This document shows, in pieces, positions 7,101 through 14,400 of a stretch of DNA of 14,563 nt (positions are counted from its first letter, which is position 1; each line of letters starts with the position of its first letter). The notes under the pieces were generated by a model. It searched no databases, was not told the DNA's origin, and saw only the letters and a program-made list of their open reading frames with translations. The stretch is from Clostridia bacterium. Lineage in GTDB: Bacteria > Bacillota > Clostridia > Oscillospirales > CAG-272. A program made the position numbers and the translations under genes. The stretch spans positions 1 through 14,563 of the forward strand of contig JAFYRH010000082.1 of assembly GCA_017559555.1 (NCBI GenBank), given 5' to 3'.

Positions 7101-7391
7101 GAAGAGGTTGAGGAAGAAGAGCCTGCTCCTGCACCCAAGCCCGTAGCACAACCTGCAAGCGACGTTGTTTTGCTTGACGTATGCCTGTTCGACGATTACT
7201 TTGATAATGGCGCTATCGTTAACCTCGAAACCCTTAAGCAGGTCGGTCTTGCTCCCGAGGGCGCAACACGCCTCAAGGTTTACGCAAGCGGAGCACTCAA
7301 GGGTCAGTTCACGGTTGAAGCAAATCATTTTACGCTCGATGCCATTAAAGCCATTGGTGATGCCGACGGCGATTCCATTATGATTCGATGA
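4200..7391 (+). CDS. Membrane-anchored glutamate-rich protein with C-terminal uL15-like module (gene A)
   Basis: About 1063 residues from the TTG at 4200, chosen because GGGGGA lies 7 bases before it; the ATG at 4224 has no Shine-Dalgarno and is the main alternative. Order: membrane helix (18-41), basic loop KLRRAR, a long hydrophobic stretch (67-108, one long or two tight helices), and an Ala/Glu/Arg coiled coil (about 113-150). Next come acidic E-E-I/V-x repeats, a Thr-containing linker, a conserved-looking domain (about 400-565), more acidic repeats (about 600-650 and 710-980), and a C-terminal module (about 990-1063). The internal domain starts near ARYRKSCEAKLMQS and runs through a long R-I-N-V-R-P-R-T-L-D-L-Y strand to TETLISRGLIREY. 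I recall such a domain in Clostridia proteins of unknown function. The C-terminal module resembles the C-terminal part of ribosomal protein uL15 (VNLETLKQVGL, RLKVYASGAL, FTVEANHFTLDAIKAI). Basic residues flanking the helices place the tail in the cytoplasm. It is co-transcribed with gene B, 16 bases downstream. Function unknown. Confidence 0.88.
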   Translation: MNLQHFLTMSIGLSVEHIYYIAIAALACILGAEIAGICMLIGKLRRARSGELDLPENEYNNNGRANYAVAALSFGAVSATAELALLVLAIAAAVGAFILCLLLVVLYAKGYLLISAKTAKEAEKREQAAQRAAQEAAERAAAEAAARAAEEELAVQEVYDDDNYDGDTAAQEAVSNLIATENEEYIEEVIEEPVEEPVEEIIAETVEEIVEEIVEEEPVEEVVEEVTEAEAEVVETAVVAQAPEAPAPQTTTHTLITEGAPAYAGQAPIIEKHIIETTKEIIKETNTTTVTEGTGEKLNAATEQMLKALTELMKIETQHRMEREVPVERPIENSESTPVFAETEYEEPETDENDIEEPDFEEEPDAEDEAEREADAEENDDEYESELFGNERIVGFDPETGCHIVARYRKSCEAKLMQSRHSTKKYYSAIRNALMGYEGTKERMSWTIDTYTNDHAQIARINVRPRTLDLYLALEPSTLEDSVYRGKDVGGKKKYAETPFLYKVNSPRKLTLALELVQRACEEQGLSPIDIEEVNYEEQYPFTDTETLISRGLIREYLREEKPAATFELDPDHVPQLAEEDETVIPANANFTWEFDNDQPERVEEPVEETIEEIVEEEPIIEEPVAEEVIEEEPVVEEPVAEETPVASGTTTTTTTTHETIRTTERHYTERYYGNGSAAEVTEETRTIEVLPEPAEEPIEAETEEIAPEAVEPFVEETAEEIEEIEEIEEIEEIEEIEETEAEPEESQGEAIEEEAIEEVEEETVEEVIEEEPAEEPEEEIIDDEIEEEIEETTAEQVAQIQSAVAALFGDDILEEDEPIEEEPVEETVEEIEEEILEEEEESIEEESIEETESEEEVIEEVEEIEEEVYEEEDEAEAEEEYYEEESEAVAEEEEYYEEEYHEEETEVAAEEEEYYEEESEAVAEEEEYYEEEIEEEYLDENSEEIYEDIEGEEFEESYEEEVEEIFEEVEEEEPAPAPKPVAQPASDVVLLDVCLFDDYFDNGAIVNLETLKQVGLAPEGATRLKVYASGALKGQFTVEANHFTLDAIKAIGDADGDSIMIR
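6357..6410 (+). repeat. Six perfect 9-bp tandem repeats (GAAGAAATC)
   Basis: Six identical in-frame units encode E-E-I six times, followed by a seventh unit with one change (GAAGAAACC). It lies inside the acidic region of gene A. Identical codon choice across units points to recent slippage or unequal exchange. Unit number may vary between strains. Confidence 0.92.
6822..7016 (+). repeat. Imperfect tandem repeat encoding E/Y-rich blocks
   Basis: The protein pattern alternates EEEYYEEE with short spacers such as SEAVAEE, YHEEETEVAAEE and again SEAVAEE. This gives a higher-order repeat of about 32 residues. DNA copies are close but not identical (for example AATACTACG against GAGTATTATG). Within gene A, just before the C-terminal module. 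Confidence 0.8.
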
Positions 7392-7400
7392 AAGGAGGAG
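7391..7400 (+). promoter_or_regulatory. Consensus Shine-Dalgarno of gene B
   Basis: AAAGGAGGAG ends 7 bases before the ATG at 7408 and begins on the last base of the gene A stop codon. It is the strongest ribosome binding site in the window, which suggests gene B is highly translated. There is no terminator or clear promoter between the two genes. Confidence 0.85.
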
Positions 7401-7407
7401 TACCAAA

Positions 7408-10257
7408 ATGAAAAAACAATTCAAGACCTCTATTTTCAAGTCCGTACTGCTTCTGTTGTCGGTCGCTTTGCTTTTGGTGAGCACTGTTGTGGTTGCCGTT
7501 GCAAACGTTGTTGCAACCGCTACAACGCACACCCTCACCGTAAGCTTTGATGCGTACGTAACCAAATGTACCGTCACCTACGAAATCGACCAAGCGGGTA
7601 ATACCAAAACACAAGATATCGCAAGTGGTGAAACGCTCACCTTCTTTGACGGTGCTTACGTTTCAATCAAGTTTGAAGTTAAGGATGGCATGTGGCCCAC
7701 CATCACCTATGCAGATACAGATAACCGCGCGAGTCAAGCGGGAACTCTGATCGAGTGGAGCAGCTTTGTTGCCGATAACACCGTTACTGTTTCTTGCGAC
7801 GATTTGGTTTATACCATTCACGCGCTCAACTCCAACGGTGACAACAAGCTCGTAACAGGTTTGCCCTACGACTATTTGGAGGTTACCGGCAGCCAAAACA
7901 CAGTTGATGACCTAACTTCAAGTCAAGTCAAGTATCAAATCAACACCGATGATTTGGTAGAGCTTCCTCGCGTTAAAAAGACCAACTGGATCTTCAAGGG
8001 CTGGTACATTGTAACCAATGCTACCGATGCTACCCAGGGTAGTGGATATTTCATCGAGCCTGTCTCCGAGGACGGTCCCTGCTATATGCCCAAGACCCTT
8101 ACCATGACCGACTATATGCACGCGCAAAACGGCGTGATCTACGTATATCCTTACTTTGTTCCCGAATGCTATGACGTTTACCGCGAAGACTGGATCTACA
8201 AAGAAGCCGGCGACCATCGCCAAACCCAACTCTTCTCCTACAAGCAACAAAGCGTACCGGTTACCTCTTGGTATTCCGCACTGCAACAAAGCTATTGGGG
8301 CGATGATATTGAGGTTGGCGGCTATAAGTCCTATGCAGGTTATTTGTTAATGACCGATTGTATTTGCGTAGGCGCGTGTGACGAAAACTGCATCTATGCC
8401 GCAAAAAAGGTTTACAACACCGAAAGCGATGCAACCCGTAACACAGTTTACCGTTACTACACCCCCATTCTTTATACCTTGAATTTTGACTTGAACGGCA
8501 ACGATGGCGAAACCATCACGTTCAATAACACGACCACACAGTATTTGTACGGCAATAGAGCCGAAATCGCAGTTCCTTCCCGCACAGGCTACACCTTCTC
8601 GGGTTGGAAGGTACAAATCTACAAAAACGGTCAATGGACAGATGCTCCCGATCTTCTTGCCGCGCAAGACGGTGAGGATGCGGGCAAATATCTCCTTGGC
8701 ACCAAATATGCTAAGTATGAGGAAGCCACCGGCAAGTGGAACGACCTCAATGCCATTTACGCATCCGAAGCAAACGAAAACGGTGACTATGAAATCCGTT
8801 TGAGTGCGCAATGGGAGCCTATCACCATCAACGTAGAATACGACTTTGGCGTTGACAGTGCACTCATTATCAACAAAGAATATTTTGCACAAAGCGAAAA
8901 CATCGGCTTCAAGTTTAATGCAGGCATCGTTATCAACAACCCCGTTCGCCAAGGTTGGGTATTTACCGGTTGGACGTTGACCTATGCCGACGGTACCCCC
9001 GTTCCTGCCGAAGACGGACTTTCCAAGCTCAATGACACGCAATATCAAATTGCGGCATCCGTTCACGCAAAGGATATTGTCCTCACCGCAAACTGGAGTG
9101 CTGAGACCTACACCGTAGTGCTCGATGCAAACGGTGACGGTGTGCCGGAATTCACCATTACCGACGTTGAATACGGTAGCACCTCTTGGGTTTCCAAAAT
9201 TCCCGCAGACCTTGCAGCTCCCACCAAAGAGGGATATACCTTTAGCGGTTATTGGGGCAACGGTCAAAAATACGTTTATGCCGTCAACGGTCTGTTGGTT
9301 GCCGAAAACATTGCATGGAACATTGATGGCGGTGCAAACGGTGCCACCATTACACTCAATGCCGAGTGGACCATCAACCAATACACCGTAACCCTCAACT
9401 CCATCAACGGTCTTAACACCACCGAGGGAGTTGTTATAAAGGTGATTGTGGGAGTTGAAGAAATTCCTTTCACCTCTTTCCCCGTTTCTATCGAATTGGA
9501 TTATAACACCACGTTCCGTGTAGAAATCACTCTGCCCGAATCTCTCCGCCTGGTTCTTTGGAACGGCGAAGCCATTGCCGATTACAATGGCATCAGCTTT
9601 ATTTCCGGCAAGCTCACAGTAGGTGCTGAAAATATGACGCTTTCCGCTGAGGCGCGTCCTGCAAAGCCCAACATCGGTGCGGGATATGACGTTGACGTTA
9701 TCATCAAATCCGAAACCGAAATTCAAGTTGATTTCGCAAATGCCGATGTGGCACAGCGTTATGACATTGCCATTTCCGATAGCAATGATACCTCGGGTCT
9801 TGAGTGGAAGCATCTTGCAGAGGGAGAGACACAATACGTTTTTGAAAACCTGAAGCAGGGAACAAAGTATTACATTTTTGTTCGTTACAGTAGAACCGAA
9901 ACCACCCTTGAGGGCATCCCCTCCGTTAAGGAAAAGGTTACACACTTCATCAATTTTGTTAAGGATACCGAAAACAGCTTGAAGGATCTGTTGACCGATG
10001 CCGACGGCGATTGCGTTAAGGGCTTGGTTGACAAAGCAATTGATGATATTTACGCATTGATTCCCGAAAACGGTGAGCTGCCTTACAACTTCAACCAGCT
10101 GGTAGCAGATATTGTTGCCAACGTTGAGGCAAAGCTTGCCTTTGCAAGATTCCAAGATAGCAAAATTGCCGAGCTGCAAGCATACCGCAATGCATGCGCC
10201 GCTTCGGGCTCCTTCCGTCCCGAAAATCTTTCAACCGTTGGCAATTTGTGTGCATAA
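7408..10257 (+). CDS. Secreted InlB-repeat surface protein, N-terminal part of interrupted gene B
   Basis: 949 residues. A signal peptide (K-K-Q-F-K then a hydrophobic core, about 1-38) directs export. The rest is an ectodomain rich in beta strands. Several segments match the Flg_new/InlB B-repeat (Listeria-Bacteroides repeat) type: hydrophobic strand, G-Y/W-x-F-x-G-W, then W near the end. Examples are WIFKGWYI (about 191), TGYTFSGWKV (about 393), QGWVFTGWTL (about 516) and EGYTFSGYWG (about 610). A cysteine cluster C-x-C-x3-C-x3-C lies near residue 317. A fibronectin-III-like domain (about 752-845) and a helical segment follow. There is no sortase motif or membrane anchor before the TAA at 10255. 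The next reading frame continues in the same frame and supplies the missing anchor, so this is probably the N-terminal part of one 1534-codon gene. Such repeats occur in bacterial surface adhesins; ligand unknown. Confidence 0.85.
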   Translation: MKKQFKTSIFKSVLLLLSVALLLVSTVVVAVANVVATATTHTLTVSFDAYVTKCTVTYEIDQAGNTKTQDIASGETLTFFDGAYVSIKFEVKDGMWPTITYADTDNRASQAGTLIEWSSFVADNTVTVSCDDLVYTIHALNSNGDNKLVTGLPYDYLEVTGSQNTVDDLTSSQVKYQINTDDLVELPRVKKTNWIFKGWYIVTNATDATQGSGYFIEPVSEDGPCYMPKTLTMTDYMHAQNGVIYVYPYFVPECYDVYREDWIYKEAGDHRQTQLFSYKQQSVPVTSWYSALQQSYWGDDIEVGGYKSYAGYLLMTDCICVGACDENCIYAAKKVYNTESDATRNTVYRYYTPILYTLNFDLNGNDGETITFNNTTTQYLYGNRAEIAVPSRTGYTFSGWKVQIYKNGQWTDAPDLLAAQDGEDAGKYLLGTKYAKYEEATGKWNDLNAIYASEANENGDYEIRLSAQWEPITINVEYDFGVDSALIINKEYFAQSENIGFKFNAGIVINNPVRQGWVFTGWTLTYADGTPVPAEDGLSKLNDTQYQIAASVHAKDIVLTANWSAETYTVVLDANGDGVPEFTITDVEYGSTSWVSKIPADLAAPTKEGYTFSGYWGNGQKYVYAVNGLLVAENIAWNIDGGANGATITLNAEWTINQYTVTLNSINGLNTTEGVVIKVIVGVEEIPFTSFPVSIELDYNTTFRVEITLPESLRLVLWNGEAIADYNGISFISGKLTVGAENMTLSAEARPAKPNIGAGYDVDVIIKSETEIQVDFANADVAQRYDIAISDSNDTSGLEWKHLAEGETQYVFENLKQGTKYYIFVRYSRTETTLEGIPSVKEKVTHFINFVKDTENSLKDLLTDADGDCVKGLVDKAIDDIYALIPENGELPYNFNQLVADIVANVEAKLAFARFQDSKIAELQAYRNACAASGSFRPENLSTVGNLCA
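10255..10257 (+). other. In-frame TAA interrupting gene B
   Basis: The codons on both sides are in the same frame (10264 minus 7408 is 952 codons), and composition and codon style continue unchanged. Only six bases separate the stop from a GTG that could restart translation, and there is no Shine-Dalgarno before it. Possible explanations are a nonsense mutation, an assembly or sequencing error, readthrough, or a real restart. TAA is used as a normal stop by other genes here (for example at 14363-14365), so a general code change is excluded. Confidence 0.85.
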
Positions 10258-10263
10258 GCTGTA

Positions 10264-12012
10264 GTGAATATTTCAGGTGCTTCTACCGAAAATGAGGTAA
10301 CCGACATCTTCAACACTGCAATGGCAGATATGAAGGCTGTTCCCGTAACCTATCTGTACGATGCAAACAATGCGATCACCCTGGAAAGTCTGCTTGGCTT
10401 GAACCACGGTAGCAGCATTCAACTCAACACCGTTCAAGATATCAAGGCTCTGCGCCGTGCCATTGCCGATGCCATTGCGCAAGGCAAAATCACCGTAGAT
10501 AGCTTTATTACCCTTGAAGAGGCTACCAACCTGCTCCGCGCGCTTGATACCGTTGCCGCATATCAATTCAGCGTTATCAACGTTCAAATCGGCGAGGGCG
10601 ACGTCTTTACCCTGACCTTGACCATCCCCGAGGCGTTCATCGGTTGCACGGGCTTGCAGGTGGCATACTTCAATCAAGCCACCGGCATGGTAGAGCTTTT
10701 GGAGACCGTTCGCGAGGGTAACACCTTAATCTTTAAGGCAAAGTATATTGCCGATTTCGTAATTCTTGCCGATCCTACAATCGATCTTACACCCGTTATC
10801 CTTGCCCTGGGAGCAATTCTGTTCTTCCAGCTCTTGGCTATCGCGTTTGTACTGATCGCCCGTGCAAAGGCTAAAAAATCCGTTCTGCACGCAAGCGTTG
10901 CGCTTCCTGCGTTCTTAGCCGTACACTTCCTGCCCGTTGCCAATGCCGAGCTTATTGTTGCCGGTTTGGGTGCTGCCGTACTGTTGGCGCAAATTGTGCT
11001 GATGTGGCTTTTGCTCTCCTCGGGCATGATTCGTTTCTTCAAAACCAAGAGAACCGCGCCCGTTGCCCAACAAGAGGTTACCGCGGTTGTGCGCGAAGAG
11101 GATCTGCATGAGGATCCCTACACCGTATTCGATGAGGAAGAACCTGCCGAGGAAATTGTAGAAGAAATCACAGAAGAGGTTGAAGAAGTTCTTGAAGAGA
11201 TCGTTGAAGAGTTTGTTGACGAAGTCGTTGAAGAACTCATTGAGGAACCCGACCAAGAATTCGTTGAAGAAGAAATTATCGAAGACGTTGACAACGAAGA
11301 ATTCATTGAAGAAGCAAACGATGAGGAAATCGTAGAAGAGTTCATCGAAGACACCGAAGAGGAAGTTCTCGAGGAAGAAATCTCCGAGGAAGATGTTCTT
11401 GATGAGGATGCTTTCGACACCGAGCTTGCAGAGGAGCTTGCCGAAGAGCTTGCCGCAGGCGAGGCAGAGGAGTATGAGGAAATCGTCGAAGAGATCAATG
11501 ACGAAGAATTCATCGAGGATGAAATTATTGATGAAGAGATCATTGATGAAGAAACCATCGAGGAAGAGATCGTCGACGAGCTGCCCCCCGAAGAGGTTTA
11601 CGAGGACGAGGAGTTTATTGAGCAAGAATCCCCCGAAACCTACTATGATGTAACAGATGAGGAGGAGAATGAATATGCCTATAATCAAGAGGAAGCCGAG
11701 CGCGCTTCGTATGCGCAAGAGACAGATCAAGCGTATGAAGATGAAGCGTATGATGCAGACCCCTTTGAAGGAGTCTTTGGAGATTCAACTGAGTCAGACG
11801 GCAACTCCTCAAATGAAGCAGGAGATTCGCCAGATGAGGGTGGATACGGAGAATCGTATGAATATGGAGATGAAACGAATGCCCCGTATGCCGAGACCGA
11901 AGATGCTGACAGAGAAGAGACAAGCAGTGAGGGATCGATTGATCAATCAGCATATATCGTAAACGAAGAAGAGCTCTCCCAAGAAGAAGAGATGTATCAA
12001 TACGACGAATAA
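10264..12012 (+). CDS. Membrane anchor and acidic cytoplasmic tail, C-terminal part of interrupted gene B
   Basis: 582 residues from a GTG without a visible ribosome binding site. It lacks a signal peptide and begins inside a helical segment that continues the preceding frame. Residues about 100-175 form a small beta domain (TLTLTIPEAFIGCTG through IADFVILADP) of a type seen near the end of Clostridia surface proteins. Three hydrophobic helices follow: about 178-200 ending in RAKAKK, about 205-222, and about 225-255 ending in RFFKTKR. By the positive-inside rule the ectodomain is outside and the tail inside. The tail (about 275-582) is extremely acidic, with E-E-I/V/F-x repeats like those of gene A, then a G/S/D/Y-rich end. 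If the TAA were read through, the full protein would span the membrane. On its own this part could be a restart product or a non-functional remnant. Confidence 0.75.
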   Translation: MNISGASTENEVTDIFNTAMADMKAVPVTYLYDANNAITLESLLGLNHGSSIQLNTVQDIKALRRAIADAIAQGKITVDSFITLEEATNLLRALDTVAAYQFSVINVQIGEGDVFTLTLTIPEAFIGCTGLQVAYFNQATGMVELLETVREGNTLIFKAKYIADFVILADPTIDLTPVILALGAILFFQLLAIAFVLIARAKAKKSVLHASVALPAFLAVHFLPVANAELIVAGLGAAVLLAQIVLMWLLLSSGMIRFFKTKRTAPVAQQEVTAVVREEDLHEDPYTVFDEEEPAEEIVEEITEEVEEVLEEIVEEFVDEVVEELIEEPDQEFVEEEIIEDVDNEEFIEEANDEEIVEEFIEDTEEEVLEEEISEEDVLDEDAFDTELAEELAEELAAGEAEEYEEIVEEINDEEFIEDEIIDEEIIDEETIEEEIVDELPPEEVYEDEEFIEQESPETYYDVTDEEENEYAYNQEEAERASYAQETDQAYEDEAYDADPFEGVFGDSTESDGNSSNEAGDSPDEGGYGESYEYGDETNAPYAETEDADREETSSEGSIDQSAYIVNEEELSQEEEMYQYDE

Positions 12013-12019
12013 AAAATTT

Positions 12020-12055
12020 GGCGGTCTGCAATTTTGCAGACCGCCATCAATATTT
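12020..12055 (+). terminator. Rho-independent terminator of the acidic-protein operon
   Basis: GGCGGTCTGCA (12020-12030) pairs perfectly over 11 bp with TGCAGACCGCC (12035-12045) around ATTT. A T-rich run (ATATTTTT) follows after a short gap, so the U tract is imperfect. The stop codon of gene B ends 8 bases earlier. Confidence 0.82.
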
Positions 12056-12066
12056 TTGGATTTCTA

Positions 12067-12095
12067 TTTACAAAAGTCAAATTTTGTGGTATACT
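12067..12095 (+). promoter_or_regulatory. Sigma-A-type promoter of the MFS-GDPD operon
   Basis: TTTACA (12067-12072) and TATACT (12090-12095) are separated by 17 bases, with TGG directly before the -10 box. The leader would be about 38 bases. GAGAGGA (12126-12132) is the ribosome binding site of the first gene. Confidence 0.75.
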
Positions 12096-12139
12096 GAAAG
12101 GGCATATATTGTGCAAGATTTTTTTGAGAGGAAATCACT

Positions 12140-13549
12140 ATGAAGCTCAACTACAAACGCGTGTTGCTTGTGGGAATGGCGTTCTTTCTGATCTCGGCAT
12201 TTTGGCAAGCATACGATGCAATCGTTCCGCTGATTTTAACAAACCACTTCGGTCTTCCGCAAACCGCTTCCGGTGCGGTCATGTCCATCGACAACATCCT
12301 CGCCGTATTTCTGCTCCCTATTTTCGGTGCCGTTTCCGATAAGGTAAATACGCGTTTTGGCAAGCGTACACCCTTTATCCTCTTCGGCTCTGTTGCCGCT
12401 ATGGTGTCTTTTGTTGCACTTACCTTTATCGATAACTATCAAATTGCCAAGGTAGTGGCGGCAGGCATTCCCGAGCTTAGTCAATTGGGCACCGAGGAAG
12501 AAGCCGAAATGATTCGCAAGCTTACCGTGGAAATTACAAAAGCGAATCCCATGCTCTTTATCGGCTTTATTGCAACACTGCTTGTTGTGCTTGTAGCAAT
12601 GGCTACCTTCCGCTCTCCTGCGGTTGCTCTTATGCCTGACGTTACCGTAAAGCCCCTCCGTTCCAAGGCGAATGCTATTATTAACCTCACAGGCACGGCA
12701 GGCGGCATTCTCGTTCTTGTGCTCGGCATGGTATTTGCAACCTCCAAGCATACCTATATGCAATACACGGGCTATGTTGTAGCAGTTGTTGCTATTATGC
12801 TTACCGGTCTTATCGTGTTCATTCTCACCGTTAAGGAGAAAAAATGGGCAGAGGAAATGGAAGAAGATACACGCCGTTTTGGTATTGAAGAGCCTTTAGA
12901 AGAGGAGAGCAAAACAAGCCGCGAGCAAAAGCGCAGTCTTTCCCGTGGCGAAATCGTATCGTTGCTTCTCATTTTGGCATCGGTAGCTTTGTGGTATATC
13001 GGTTACAATTCCATTACCAGCAAATATTCGGTATATGCTACTACCGTTCTCGGTTTTGACTTTAACTTCACGCTTATCATCGCGCAGGCGGCGGCAATCG
13101 TTTCTTACATTCCCGTAGGCATTATCGCTTCAAAGATTGGCAGAAGAAAGACTATTTTGGCGGGTGTTTTGATGCTTGCCTCTGCATTCCTCATCGGTCA
13201 CTTTATTACACCCTCCACGCCCGAGCTTGTTATGTATCCCGTATTTATTCTGGCAGGCATCGGTTGGGCAACCATTAACGTCAACTCCTTCCCAATGGTT
13301 GTAGAGCTTGCAAAAGGCGGCGACATTGGCAAATACACGGGCTACTATTACACCGCATCTATGGCGGCACAAATCGTGGCACCTATTCTTTCCGGCTTCC
13401 TCTATGACCTCATTGGCATGCGCACTGTATTCTTCTTGTTTGGCACGATATTTGTTATGTTCTCCTTTGTTACCATGTTCTTTGTAAAGCACGGAGACTC
13501 CAAGCCGATTGAGAAAAAAGATTTGCTCGAGCAGCTCGACGTTGATTGA
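12140..13549 (+). CDS. MFS transporter, SLC45/sucrose-transporter-like
   Basis: A 469-residue inner-membrane transporter with about twelve hydrophobic helices. Loop 2-3 carries a major-facilitator motif A of the form G-A-V-S-D-K-x5-F-G-K-R-x-P-F, which resembles the plant sucrose transporter and SLC45 branch. The equivalent loop in the second half reads G-I-I-A-S-K-I-G-R-R-K-T. A central cytoplasmic loop (about 230-270) is highly charged and separates the two six-helix halves. An unusual charged insertion (about 100-130) sits between helices 3 and 4. Transported substrate is not evident; sugars or glycosides are the family default. The start has GAGAGGA 7 bases upstream. The next gene, a GDPD, begins 6 bases after the stop, so a link to glycerophosphodiester use is possible but not shown. 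Confidence 0.88.
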   Translation: MKLNYKRVLLVGMAFFLISAFWQAYDAIVPLILTNHFGLPQTASGAVMSIDNILAVFLLPIFGAVSDKVNTRFGKRTPFILFGSVAAMVSFVALTFIDNYQIAKVVAAGIPELSQLGTEEEAEMIRKLTVEITKANPMLFIGFIATLLVVLVAMATFRSPAVALMPDVTVKPLRSKANAIINLTGTAGGILVLVLGMVFATSKHTYMQYTGYVVAVVAIMLTGLIVFILTVKEKKWAEEMEEDTRRFGIEEPLEEESKTSREQKRSLSRGEIVSLLLILASVALWYIGYNSITSKYSVYATTVLGFDFNFTLIIAQAAAIVSYIPVGIIASKIGRRKTILAGVLMLASAFLIGHFITPSTPELVMYPVFILAGIGWATINVNSFPMVVELAKGGDIGKYTGYYYTASMAAQIVAPILSGFLYDLIGMRTVFFLFGTIFVMFSFVTMFFVKHGDSKPIEKKDLLEQLDVD

Positions 13550-13555
13550 TAGCGT

Positions 13556-14365
13556 ATGATAGTGTTAGGAATTATAGCATCGCTTTTGGTGATACTGGTA
13601 GCTGTTTATTTTTTGATTCTTGTTCGTCCTCCCCAAAAGACAAAGCCCCAAAAGGAGCTTTTGTGTGACTATGCGCATCGTGGACTTCACAACGGTAAGG
13701 ATGCGCCCGAAAACTCGCTTGCGGCGTTTGAGGCGGCTTGTCAAAAGGGATATGGAATAGAGCTTGACGTCCAGCTCTCTCGCGACGGCAAAGTAATGGT
13801 TTTTCACGATTACACGCTTGTTCGTATGACGGGATGCGACAAAAAGCTCGCAGAGCTTGACGCAGAGGAATTGACCGCGCTCACGCTTGGTGATTCCGAC
13901 CAAAAGATTCCCACCTTCGAGGAGGTTTTGGCACTTGTTGACGGCAGAGTTCCGCTTCTTGTAGAACTCAAGGGCGAGAATTTTGACACCTCGCTTTGCG
14001 CAAAGGTTGCGGAGTTGTTGCGCGGTTACAAGGGCGATTATTGTATGGAATCCTTTAATCCACTCCTGATAGGGAATATGAAAAAAGAATTCCCCGACGC
14101 GTTTTGCGGATTGCTTTACACCAACGTGTGCAGAGACAAGAAAAAGAATTCGGCACTCAATATCGCACTCACCGCAATGGCACTCAACGTGGTGGCGCGC
14201 CCCGATTTCATTGCCTTTAACAAAGCGGATAGAGATTCCTTTGCGGTAAAGGTTACCACAAAGCTCTACAAGGCTCCCAAATTTGTTTGGACAGTCAACA
14301 CGCAAGAAGAACTCGAAACCGCCCACCAAAACGGCGAATTGCCGATATTTGAAAATATCTTTTAA
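13556..14365 (+). CDS. Membrane-anchored glycerophosphodiester phosphodiesterase
   Basis: A 269-residue enzyme of the GDPD family, which hydrolyses glycerophosphodiesters to glycerol 3-phosphate and an alcohol. Key residues are present: H41-R42-G43, P-E-N-S (E52), E69 and D71 in I-E-L-D-V-Q, H84-D85, and a later V-E-L-K-G-E. Length suits the single-domain bacterial type. An N-terminal helix (2-23) anchors it in the membrane. The segment after it holds R24, K28, K30 and K33, which by the positive-inside rule suggests the catalytic domain faces the cytoplasm rather than the outside. No clear Shine-Dalgarno precedes the ATG; with only 6 bases after the MFS stop, translation is probably coupled. 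It is followed by a strong terminator. Confidence 0.92.
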   Translation: MIVLGIIASLLVILVAVYFLILVRPPQKTKPQKELLCDYAHRGLHNGKDAPENSLAAFEAACQKGYGIELDVQLSRDGKVMVFHDYTLVRMTGCDKKLAELDAEELTALTLGDSDQKIPTFEEVLALVDGRVPLLVELKGENFDTSLCAKVAELLRGYKGDYCMESFNPLLIGNMKKEFPDAFCGLLYTNVCRDKKKNSALNIALTAMALNVVARPDFIAFNKADRDSFAVKVTTKLYKAPKFVWTVNTQEELETAHQNGELPIFENIF

Positions 14366-14370
14366 ATAAC

Positions 14371-14400
14371 AAAAAGGACGAGAAACTTCTCGTCCTTTTT
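14371..14400. terminator. Terminator of the MFS-GDPD operon, symmetric
   Basis: AAAAAGGACGAGA (14371-14383) pairs over 13 bp with TCTCGTCCTTTTT (14388-14400) around AACT. The T run at its end serves the plus strand, and the A run at its start would serve a converging transcript, so it could work in both directions. Confidence 0.88.

Noticed and set aside
6340..7125. Long purine-rich strand as a special DNA structure (triplex or similar)
   Set aside because: The purine bias is fully explained by runs of Glu codons; no mirror repeat with homopurine continuity was found on reading.
4227..7577. A 1116-codon open frame on the minus strand opposite gene A
   Set aside because: It is the mirror of GAA/GAG-rich codons, giving a F/L/D-rich product with no ribosome binding site or domain; gene A has promoter, membrane helices and recognisable modules.
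8347..10179. A 610-codon minus-strand open frame opposite gene B
   Set aside because: No start signal or recognisable domain; the plus strand encodes clear InlB-type repeats with a signal peptide and a consensus Shine-Dalgarno.
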